Shown: piece after piece, positions 1 to 9,000 of the stretch
Layout: the number at the start of each line of letters is the position of its first letter
How positions within the stretch are numbered: position 1 is the first letter of the stretch
Assembly: GCA_903904835.1 (NCBI GenBank)
Contig: CAIVEI010000150.1
Span: 1 to 64,000 of the forward strand
Source: an uncultured Schlesneria sp.
GTDB lineage: Bacteria; Planctomycetota; Planctomycetia; Planctomycetales; Planctomycetaceae
Reading direction: 5' to 3'
Length of the DNA: 64,000 nt
Translations under genes and position numbers: made by a program
The notes under the pieces: generated by a model
The model's database searches: none
What the model saw: the letters and a program-made list of their open reading frames with translations, nothing else
Told to the model about the DNA's origin: nothing

Positions 1-1286
1 CGCTGATTGACTATTTGATCACAGCAAGGTTTGAGGCCGGTGGGGATTCGAAACAGCAGTGGACACTGAAGCGTGATCTCATTGCATTCGTCGTTCGAAA
101 CGGATCAGTTGAACTGCGGGAACTTGGTGATTCCTCCGAAGTTGAAAAGACGATCGCGAAGTGGCGTAATTCATTGGAAAAACGCGATCCCGATAGCGAA
201 CTCAACGCGGTCGGTTATGAGTTACGGAAACTCGTCTGGACCCCGCTGGAAGATTTGTTAGGAAGCGCGAAACTCATTCTCGTTTCACCCGACGGGACGT
301 TAGCTCAATTTCCGTTTGCAGCTTTACCAGACGAGGGACAGACGAGATATCTCATTGAAGATCTGGCAATTGTCTGCGTGCCAGTGCCGCAAATGCTTCC
401 GAACCTTCTGCAGCGGCCTGCAAGCGAAAACCGGTTTGTCGCCACAAAGCCCCCTTCTCTGCTTTTGGTCGGCGGCGTCAATTATGACTTAGAAAATGCT
501 TCGGCAGTTCGTCATCTTCAAAAACTTCCCGGAGCTGCTCAGGAAATTCAGGACGTGGCACAAAGCTACCGGTCGGTCTTCGGGAATGATCCCGAACCTC
601 CGCTAAGTGGATCGGATGCAACGGAGGAGGCGGTTTGGAAACGAGCACCAGAAGCAAAAGTAATCCTCATGGCAACACACGGTTTTCAGTCGGCGTCTCA
701 GCTACCGACGTTGCTAGCTGCGTGGGAATCATCGACGCGCGGGCTCGAACAGATTCCCGTCGCTGCCGCTGGGTCGCTCGTTGACCCATTTGATCCACTG
801 ACCGAACGTCGACCACCTCCAGGCAGTCAATCGGTGATCGCACTCTCGGGCGCAAATGCAGCTCCCCCACAAGATGGAATAGATGACGGTCTCCTTTCAG
901 CAGCAGAAGCCGCTGAATTGCCACTCGCAAAAATCGAACTTGTCGTGTTATCTGCGTGTGGCACGGCGCTCGGAGACTTCGCACCGGGTGAAGGAACACT
1001 TGGATTGCAACGAGCGTTCCAATTAGCCGGCGCGAGAACGACGGTCGCAACACTGTGGAATGTCGACGATTTCGCGATTCGAAGTCAGGTCACACGCTTT
1101 TTCGACGAAACGTGGAATGGTGGGAAAGAGGAACCAATATCACGAATCGAAGCCTTGCGGCAGGCCCAACTCGCCGCGATGCGTGGCACGATTTCGGACC
1201 GGCAAAATGCGTCAGTCAACAACGCTGCTATCCGCTCACCCATCCGCGACTGGGCCGCGTTCGTACTTTCGGGAGATTGGCGATAA
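1..1286 (+). CDS. CHAT-domain protease, C-terminal part (5' end outside window)
   Basis: CHAT (caspase-HetF-associated with TPRs) cysteine protease domain, truncated by the window edge. The frame is open through base 3, reading LIDYLITARFEA, so the TTG at 15 is unlikely to be the real start. Counting from that TTG, the catalytic His is residue 222 in MATHGFQ and the catalytic Cys is residue 315 in LVVLSACGTALGD. The chain ends in the CHAT signature WAAFVLSGDWR. The upstream part, unseen here, would be expected to carry TPRs as in the three neighbours. It is on the opposite strand to the CHAT gene ending at 1807, so the two converge across the 1537-1806 remnant. Family assignment is firm; the substrate is unknown. 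Confidence 0.85.
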   Translation, partial: LIDYLITARFEAGGDSKQQWTLKRDLIAFVVRNGSVELRELGDSSEVEKTIAKWRNSLEKRDPDSELNAVGYELRKLVWTPLEDLLGSAKLILVSPDGTLAQFPFAALPDEGQTRYLIEDLAIVCVPVPQMLPNLLQRPASENRFVATKPPSLLLVGGVNYDLENASAVRHLQKLPGAAQEIQDVAQSYRSVFGNDPEPPLSGSDATEEAVWKRAPEAKVILMATHGFQSASQLPTLLAAWESSTRGLEQIPVAAAGSLVDPFDPLTERRPPPGSQSVIALSGANAAPPQDGIDDGLLSAAEAAELPLAKIELVVLSACGTALGDFAPGEGTLGLQRAFQLAGARTTVATLWNVDDFAIRSQVTRFFDETWNGGKEEPISRIEALRQAQLAAMRGTISDRQNASVNNAAIRSPIRDWAAFVLSGDWR

Positions 1287-1536
1287 TTCCTGCTAAACAT
1301 CGTTCAAGCAAAAAGCCAATTTGTCACGTGCGTGAATCGTTTCGCTCGTGATTCAATCTCTTGTCGTTTCATCCCCGTCGGACGTCATTCGACGAAGTGA
1401 AGAACAACTTTCGAATCGCCAGTACAAACGACGCTCACGGAAAATACCCGATGGTGGAAATAGACTCCTTGAGTTCGGTATCGTCTTGGTTAGTGAACGA
1501 TTGGTATTCGTCAATTAATGTCAAGGAGTTCTGGCG

Positions 1537-1932
1537 GTGGGCAGGACGGTGCTTAATGGCATTTCGGCGCTGATCGTCTGCATTGCGGCGATTTGTTGCG
1601 GCGAAGCGGCAGCCCAGATCAACACAGGAAATAATTCCGACGCCCCTAAAACCGGTGACGCACCTGGCTCTCTTCCTGCATTTGAATCGCGAGTCTCATC
1701 GGGTTCCGGCATTGACCGTGGATTGCTGATTAAATATTCGAACGATACCCCATCTCGGCAGCGGCGGAAATTCGCAGTCTACGTTGGAGTTAACGGCCCC
1801 TTAAGTCTACCGCCAATCACCCGACAGGACGAATGCGGCCCAGTAGTAGGGGGGTACTGGGCCGACTGCTTTCCATTTGACCTCTTCCCCAATTTCGAGT
1901 CCTCGGCGCAGGAGTTCTGGTTTGACTTTTGA
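1537..1932 (+). pseudogene. Truncated secreted protein, possibly a caspase-fold remnant
   Basis: A GTG start at 1537 sits 8 nt after a good Shine-Dalgarno (AAGGAG, 1523-1528). The first 26 residues are a convincing signal peptide (LNGISALIVCIAAICC, then Ala-Gln). About 65 residues of linker follow, and then RRKFAVYVGVN, which resembles the first strand of caspase-fold (C14) domains (inference). From about 1807 the frame is merely antisense to the 3' end of the opposite CHAT gene, so the original protein seems to have been cut there. It could still be translated. Its real product was probably an exported protein of unknown function. Confidence 0.45.
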
Positions 1933-4900
1933 TTCCGTGAGGAGCCACAACTGGGCCTCTCGCATCGAATCAGACTTGCCCATTGTTTTGCCGTTTCGAC
2001 CATTTAACAGGTTTTCGTGGAATCGTGTCATCAGAAGTTGCGTCGTATGGTCCGGCACTTTCCATAAACTCGCCAGGACTGATTGTGAGCCAGCGATGAG
2101 AAATGCCCGCTGAAGACTGAACACGCCCTCGCTGCCGCGAACCTTGCCAACACCGGTTTCGCAAGCGGAGAGAACAACAAGCTCGGTTCGTGCCAGATTC
2201 ATGCCCATCACTTCCTCGGCTGTCAAATAGCTGTCGCTTCCGACAGGTAACCCGCGTTCGTCAGTTTGAACAGGCCGATTAGCACCCGCCAAAACCAACA
2301 TCGAGAGCAGCAGGGGATTTCGCGCCGAGGTATCAAATAACACTCTGCTCGAGGCTGCGTCGGAACTGATCGTGTTCCTGACGGTGCCGTTTGACGAGGG
2401 GTCCAGAAAGTCTCCGTGCGTTGCGAGGTGCGAAATCTTGAAAGTCGGCAGCTCGTGCAACAATCGTGACTTCGTGGCGGCATCACCGCTGAGCCGAAGG
2501 GTATTCGGTCCGCGGCGAAGACGCTCAAGCTGCTCGGCTTCCGACGCGGTCCCTTTCAGCGAGGTCCATTTTCCGTTTGGTCCGTAATCGACTCCACCCA
2601 AGACAAGGAATCTGTCACCTTCCAACTTTGGTTCCGACAACATTCTTGCGATAGATTGACCGTACGGTGTCTGGCTCAGGGCATAATCTTCAATCAGGTA
2701 AGAGTCTGGCCGCCGACCGGGGAGTGCTCCCCACGGGATTTGACCCAGGCGACTATCAGGTATCAATATCACGCGTTCAGACCCCGACAAAGACCCTTCA
2801 ATGGAAGACCAAATCGTTTGTCGCAGCCGTTGTGACTGCCCGTTATCAAGTGAACTTCCGGTTCTCAGGCTGACGATCCAATCGTCCAGGACAAGATCCA
2901 CGGCGTCTGCGTCACCCAACGTATGCCAATTGACGGACCAGCCTGGGTCTATTTGAGAACGATTGAGCACGAACGCCTCATATATTCGTTTTTGCGTCCA
3001 AGCTTTCGAGGAATTAGTCGGTGGCGTCCAATGCCAGCGTTCGACAAAATCGACAACCGCAGTTTTCACCGGGAGCAGTTCAATCATGCTCTTGATTCCC
3101 AATTTGGTAGCATCGCGCGACCTGCGAAACGGTTCACTTTGCCGAGCCAATTCACGCTCAATGTCCTCCTTCTTCTGTGTCAGATTTGCAAGTCGATCTC
3201 GACGGGCGTTAGCCCCTTCCTCCATGACCGATAAACTGAGCTGGGCCAACTGCTGTCGAGTTTCGCGCAGATCCTCTGCCATTTTCGTGAGTTCCGGGTG
3301 TCCCGAGACAGCTTGCAGTAGTTGAACCCGTTCCACGAGTTGTTTTGTGGCGAGAGCCTTGCTTTGCCAAATGACTTCGTACGCCGTTCGTTCATTTCTC
3401 TTTTCCATCGCTTGGTAGCAGGAGAGCAACACATCGCTCGGCGGTCGATTCGCTTCGAGGAACTGGTACGCTTGAGCTTCAGGTAGCCCTGGCAAAACTC
3501 GATCGGCGAGCAGCGTAATCGATCGATCAAACGCGTCTCGGAGAATTGCTTCCGCTTCGACCGGCCCGAAAACCTGCCATTGTCTGAGTCCATTTTGCTG
3601 AAGCAGCGTGATTGTGTCGGGATGCTCGCGACCAGCAGACTGTTCAAATTCCTCAAGTGCGAGCTTTTGCCAGTATGTGGGTCGATCCGGCTTCGGAGCA
3701 CCTCTCGGGACTGCTTTGTTCTGATGATCCCAAACCATGTCCAGTCGCATCCGTTCCGTCCCGCCAGGTCTGATCCCGATTTGAACGTTCGGGTCAGCAG
3801 CACAAAGTTTTCCCATCAGGCGATAAATCGCCCCACGTTCGTGGTGAGACTGGCCGGGAACCTGATCGAGCACTCTGACGGCTCCCGTGGCTGCGGCAAT
3901 TTCATCGAGATCGACAAACAAGTCGGCAATTTCGGTCATTACGGTCCCGTACGCAGGCTCGCCCCTGAGGAATCCGTTAGGGCCTGCGTTGATGATCGGT
4001 TGATTCCAGCCAGCAAATCGTCCAGGGCCACCGTTTCTGTTATAGAATTGAACCAATCCTTGAAACGCTGATCGTACCAACTGGCGCGCCTGTTCTTTGT
4101 CTCCAAGGTCGAATAGAATCCGGGCGCGCCGAGTTTTCGATCGATAAAGCGGGATATACAGTGGCATGTATTCGGTGACGGACTTTGAATTTAATCGTTG
4201 AATTTCTTTTTCGAGCGAATCTTCGGCACGGATCAGCGCCACCTTGGATTTTTCGAGTTCTCCCATGATGGCTTCCAATTCTCCCAACGCGATCAAAATT
4301 TCCGCACGCTGCAATGGCGTTGCATTATTGGATAAGTCGACGGATTTTCTCAAATTTGTTTCCGCCTCTGCATGCTGTCCGCTAAAGCGTTGCGTCACAG
4401 CAAGCTGACTCAGCGCTAACGCATAACGAAAGCTCTCGGTCCCAAACGCCGTTTCGGTGGCCTCTGCAGTCTTCTTAAGCAGCGGCTCGGCCAGTTGGAA
4501 TTTCCCAGTCTTGATGTAAACGTTGCCCAATGCCGAGACGACCAGGTGGTAATCAGGGTGCCAAACTCCAAGCGATTTCTCACAGATGTCGGTCGCTTTT
4601 TTCAACAGGCGTTCGGCAACTTCATCTTTGTTCCCCACCCAGAAATATTGCATGCCAGCACCTGCAACGGCGAGAGCATAGTAGTGATGATTCGTACCAA
4701 ACATGTCTGCCGCACGACTCAGGCTGACGTCTTGATAGTCTTTCAGGTTGGGCTCGCCCTTTTCCCATTCCTCAAACTGTCGCTGAACGCTGTCAAGACT
4801 ATCGGCGTTGCCACTGTCCTGGACGCGATGGTGGATTCTCGCGCGTAAGTTATTGATGTCTCTGACCCCGAAACTCAAGTTCTGAGGATTCTGATCTTCA

Positions 4901-5712
4901 AAGGCTTTCAACAATTGCGGATTCACAGTGATTCGGTACGAAGCTGAGGCATTACCGGCAATTTGGGTGCATGTGACGGGAGCCCCCTGCTGATCGAGCG
5001 ACCAACCAGCAACTTCCAATGGCTCGCTGATTCCACATTTTTGAAAGAACCCTTGGTCTGGTGGTGGAAATCGACGTCGCCCCAACCATTCGCGATCAGG
5101 TTCTTTATTGGAGTAACCAACAAGTATTCGCTTTTCCCCGCAATAGACCGTGACCAATCCATGGTGGTGCCGGAATATCCATTGGCTGTCTGGAAACTCG
5201 CCTTTCCACCGGGATGCACAGATCAGCTTCTGGGGCTTCGCCCCATCATCACGAGGGGACTCTTGATCGAATAGCCGAACCTCGCAGAGATTCATTCCTT
5301 CTTCACGTCGACGAACGATTTCCACAATGAACTCGCCTCGATTGCGAATTTGGAAAGCAAACCGACATGTCGAGGTTTGAAGTTCTTCCTTCAACGGTTG
5401 AAAAACCAGACGCAAGGTGAGCCTGGCCGATGAGCCGAGATCGAGAGGTCTGCGGATCTCTCCATCCGGCCCAATCGTCAACCGACCCGATTCCCACTCG
5501 ACGGCACCGCGGGTCTGAAAATCCTTCCTGGGATCGTTACGAAGATCCACGTCGAGAGATTCCGTCATTCCGATTGTTGGGGTCGGATCAGGAATCTGTT
5601 TCGCTTCAGAGACCTCGATTGCCGATTCCGTTTCGCCGATCACGCGGTCGGAAATCCCCAACACAACACTTACCAGTATCGTTCCAATCACAAGATAACA
5701 TCGCTTGAACAT
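1807..5712 (-). CDS. Exported LamG-like/TPR/CHAT protease
   Basis: A 1301-residue protein. I chose the ATG at 5712 because GAGG lies 5-6 nt upstream and the signal peptide (MFKRCYLVIGTILVSVVLG) starts there; a TTG four codons earlier is the alternative. Order of parts: signal peptide; beta-rich region about 55-260 resembling LamG/concanavalin-like sandwiches (inference from strand pattern); TPR region about 330-680 with motifs such as LLKKATDICEKSLG; helical stretch; C-terminal CHAT domain. Catalytic His1099 is in ISHLATHGDF and Cys1184 in LVVLSACETGVG, 85 residues apart as in the CHAT protein at 12797. It ends YYWAAFVLSGDWR. It lies downstream of, and on the same strand as, the CHAT gene starting at 10248. 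Likely acts outside the cytoplasm. Confidence 0.88.
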   Translation of the reverse strand: MFKRCYLVIGTILVSVVLGISDRVIGETESAIEVSEAKQIPDPTPTIGMTESLDVDLRNDPRKDFQTRGAVEWESGRLTIGPDGEIRRPLDLGSSARLTLRLVFQPLKEELQTSTCRFAFQIRNRGEFIVEIVRRREEGMNLCEVRLFDQESPRDDGAKPQKLICASRWKGEFPDSQWIFRHHHGLVTVYCGEKRILVGYSNKEPDREWLGRRRFPPPDQGFFQKCGISEPLEVAGWSLDQQGAPVTCTQIAGNASASYRITVNPQLLKAFEDQNPQNLSFGVRDINNLRARIHHRVQDSGNADSLDSVQRQFEEWEKGEPNLKDYQDVSLSRAADMFGTNHHYYALAVAGAGMQYFWVGNKDEVAERLLKKATDICEKSLGVWHPDYHLVVSALGNVYIKTGKFQLAEPLLKKTAEATETAFGTESFRYALALSQLAVTQRFSGQHAEAETNLRKSVDLSNNATPLQRAEILIALGELEAIMGELEKSKVALIRAEDSLEKEIQRLNSKSVTEYMPLYIPLYRSKTRRARILFDLGDKEQARQLVRSAFQGLVQFYNRNGGPGRFAGWNQPIINAGPNGFLRGEPAYGTVMTEIADLFVDLDEIAAATGAVRVLDQVPGQSHHERGAIYRLMGKLCAADPNVQIGIRPGGTERMRLDMVWDHQNKAVPRGAPKPDRPTYWQKLALEEFEQSAGREHPDTITLLQQNGLRQWQVFGPVEAEAILRDAFDRSITLLADRVLPGLPEAQAYQFLEANRPPSDVLLSCYQAMEKRNERTAYEVIWQSKALATKQLVERVQLLQAVSGHPELTKMAEDLRETRQQLAQLSLSVMEEGANARRDRLANLTQKKEDIERELARQSEPFRRSRDATKLGIKSMIELLPVKTAVVDFVERWHWTPPTNSSKAWTQKRIYEAFVLNRSQIDPGWSVNWHTLGDADAVDLVLDDWIVSLRTGSSLDNGQSQRLRQTIWSSIEGSLSGSERVILIPDSRLGQIPWGALPGRRPDSYLIEDYALSQTPYGQSIARMLSEPKLEGDRFLVLGGVDYGPNGKWTSLKGTASEAEQLERLRRGPNTLRLSGDAATKSRLLHELPTFKISHLATHGDFLDPSSNGTVRNTISSDAASSRVLFDTSARNPLLLSMLVLAGANRPVQTDERGLPVGSDSYLTAEEVMGMNLARTELVVLSACETGVGKVRGSEGVFSLQRAFLIAGSQSVLASLWKVPDHTTQLLMTRFHENLLNGRNGKTMGKSDSMREAQLWLLTESKVKPELLRRGLEIGEEVKWKAVGPVPPYYWAAFVLSGDWR
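1826..1851. repeat. 26-nt stretch identical to 6086-6111 (3' ends of two CHAT genes)
   Basis: This 26-nt stretch, which encodes the conserved C-terminus of the CHAT domain, is identical at the base level to 6086-6111 in the next CHAT gene. The surrounding coding sequence is far more diverged, so recent gene conversion or a duplication end point is a possible explanation. Confidence 0.7.
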
Positions 5713-6066
5713 GTCACACCTCAAAACGAGACGGAAGCCAGTTGTTTTAAATAACGGAATTCAATTGACGGAATCTTGCTTTATCGATTGAGAACAAGAC
5801 TTTTAACGACATAACTTGGAAAGCGTGCAGTGTCGAATTTGTAACGATCAGAAGTATCAGGAGAATGGTCGCCCCATGTAATATCGATTGTTAGCCCAGT
5901 CGGCTGCGTTTGTTGGAGTCGTCCCACACCCAGACCAACATGCAGGTTAGTAAACTTTGCATGATTTCCTCATCAGTTGTTAAGAATTCCAAATGGCACC
6001 GACACATGGCGGACGTAACGCGTCACTCGAAGGTCGCCGACAACCATCTCGGTGACTCTAGTTTGA
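5713..6066. other. Gap between two CHAT genes
   Basis: 354 nt between the stop of the upstream CHAT gene and the start of the downstream one. I see no coding support on either strand and no clear U-tract terminator. It is long enough to hold a separate promoter for the gene starting at 5712. Confidence 0.5.
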
Positions 6067-9000
6067 CTATCTCCAATCTCCTGAGAGGACGAATGCGGCC
6101 CAGTAGTAGGGTGGTAAAGCTTGGGCGTCCGGTGGGTGATCGGGGATGGCCAAACCTCGATTACCGTTATCTCTGAGCATCCAGATCTGGGCTTCTCTCA
6201 GTGCTTCGAGCTTACCCATCTTCTTATCACAAAGATTCTCGTAGAAGCGCTGCATCAATGTTGCAGTCGCTCGATCAGGGACTTTCCACAAACTGGCGAC
6301 CGTGGTCTTTGCACCAGCCACCTGAAACGCCCGTTGCAAGCCGAGTAAACCTTCACCGCCCGCCACTTGTCCGAGTCCCGTTTCGCACGCGGACAGTACG
6401 ACAGTATCAACCTGACTGAGGTCCAGTGCCGAAACCTCCAGCGCCGTCAGGATGCCGTCATCTTTGCCCTCTTCCGGCGGCGTGTTAGCCCCCGCGAATG
6501 CCAGTCCGGAAAGTAAGCCGGGATGGACCGCTTCGACTTTCGCAGGGGGGACCGAGATCGCCGCACGCGTGAGTGTGTATTTCACAGGTTCGCCCTCCTT
6601 GTCTTTAGGACGGACTTGAAGTGAGATTTCGGTCCCCACGGGTCCGCGAATCACACCGACCGCCTCGTCGATGGTCTTTCCAGACATGACAATCCAGTTG
6701 TTGTCAGAATTACTGACGGCCACAATTTCGTCACCCGCTTGCAGACGGCCATCATTCGCAGCTGTCCCGCCAGCCACGACTTGGATTACTCGGAGCTTCC
6801 CGTCCTCAACCTTAAGCGAAGCACCAATCCCCACAAACTGGGGGGCTGGTCCTAGGTCAATTTCCGGAACAAAGTAACCGTGTGTGACCACGTGCAGCCA
6901 AGGATGGTTTACCGCTTGAGCCCGGAATGCCGCTTCAGTGGCTTCGGAATGTCGCAGCCGTTTGGCATCACCCTTCGGAAAAGCATCCTCGTAACGCATT
7001 CGGATCGAACTCAGTTCCGCCTGAGCGGCTGGCAAGGGAGGAAATTGCATTACTTTTCCGTCTCGGCCATCACGCATCGCGCGCATCGATAGGGCGTTAC
7101 CGGGCTTGCCAGCATCCGCTCCGTAACTGATTTCGCCCACCAGTAGCAGGGATGTGGGAGGTTCGTTTGTAGTTGTCGCCTGCAGAAGTTGGGGTAGCAT
7201 TTGCGGGACGGGGATAAATGCCAGCGAGATTTCTTCTAGCAAAAAGGAACCCGGTTTTGCGCCGGGAAGGGCATTCCAGGGGAATTCACCCAGGACTCCA
7301 TCGGGCGAGATCACTGCCAGCCTCGCTCCCGCTAAGGCTGGGGTAAGTGGCTGCCAAAGTCGCTCGCGCAATCGTTCGGCCGACTGTTGACCTTTATCAT
7401 CGCGGCCAAACGTCGACCGCCACACTTGAATGAGTTCGGCAATCTCCTTCGCCGAACCCAACTCCACCCGCGTCACCGTCCCGTCTCCGCTGATGACAAA
7501 GGCCGCGATCCGCCGTTCGAAAGGCTCTTTGTTGCGAGCTCGGTATCGGTATTCTACGAGATCGACCAACACGGTCGGTGATGCCTGGGAGTCCAGCAAC
7601 TGCTGAAGATCGTCGACGGTCACCTGTTTTTGCTGATGCGTCGTGCGGAACAGGGCAGACTTTTGTGACAGCTCTTTCTCGATCCGCTCGTATTCGGTTT
7701 CCAACCTCGCCCGCTTGTCCTGCCACGCTTGGCGAAGGACGGGTGCTGTTTCAATCCAGGCGGCGATCAACTTCGGGTCATTTGACGGTAGCGGCGGATT
7801 GAGTACGTGCCTGCTCAGTTGTTGGGTGACGGTTTGCAATGCGATATATTCAGGTTCTTTTTTCAAGACCTGTCGCAACTGAGTCTGTCGTGTGGTGATC
7901 AATCCTTTCCAGTTCAACAGAGTTCCCCAAGTCTCCTTCGCGGTAGCGTTATCTGTTTCATGGAATGTGAGATAGAGATCGATGTCGCGTCGCTTTTCGT
8001 TTGTCATGAGAAACTGCTGGGCTTCTGACTGAATTGCAGCCGTTTGTTCCAACTGGGCAATCGTGTGTGATGTTGTGCGCGAAACAAGTTGTCGCGCTTC
8101 CACATCTCGCTGTTGATCCCAAAACAGCATCGCCTGATTGTTCAGGCTGAGTATTGTTTCGGGATGTTCCGGCCCGAGAACTTTTTCCTTAATCTTCACT
8201 GCCCGCTGATACAGCGGTTCCGCTGCTGCGTAGTTCGATTGGGAGCTGTATAAAAGAGCCAAATTGTTGAGGCATTGAGCCGTAAACGGATGATCGGGGC
8301 CGAGTGTCGATTCCCAGATCTTCAACGCCCGTTGATAAAGTGATTCTGCGGCCGTGTCGTTTGACTGCACTCGGTACAATTCGGCGAGATTGTTCAGGTT
8401 GATTGCGGTATCGGGATGATCGGGGCCGAGGGTGTTTTCCGTGATAGTCAGCGCTCGCCGATAAAGCGGTTCCGCCGCAGTAAAGTTCCCTTGGGATTTG
8501 TACAACGTGGCCAGGTTGCCCTGGTTCATTGCGGTGTCGGGATGATCCGGTCCGAGGGCTTTTTCCCGGATCTTCAACGCGCGCAATAGTAGCGGTTCCG
8601 CCGCCACGTAGTTCGACTGCACTTGGTACAGCTGGGCCAGATTGCTAAGGCTGATCGCGGTGTGGGAATGATCGGGACCAAGGGATTTCTCCCTAATATT
8701 TAATGCTCGCTGAAAAAACGGTTCGGCTGCCGCGAAGTTCGACTGAGAGTAGTACATGGTGGCCAAACTGTTTAGGCTGATGGCCATATCGGGATGCTCT
8801 GGTCCGAGGGCTTTTTCCCGGATCTTTAATGCGCGAAGTAGTAACGGTTCTGCCGCCGCGAAATTTGACTGCGCAAGATACACCTCGGCCAAAGTGTTCA
8901 GGCTCCTTCCGGTGTCAGGATGATCCGGCCCGATCGATTTTTCTTTGATTCTCAACGCACGCCGAAACATCGGTTCCGCTGCCGCGTAGTTCGACAGCGA

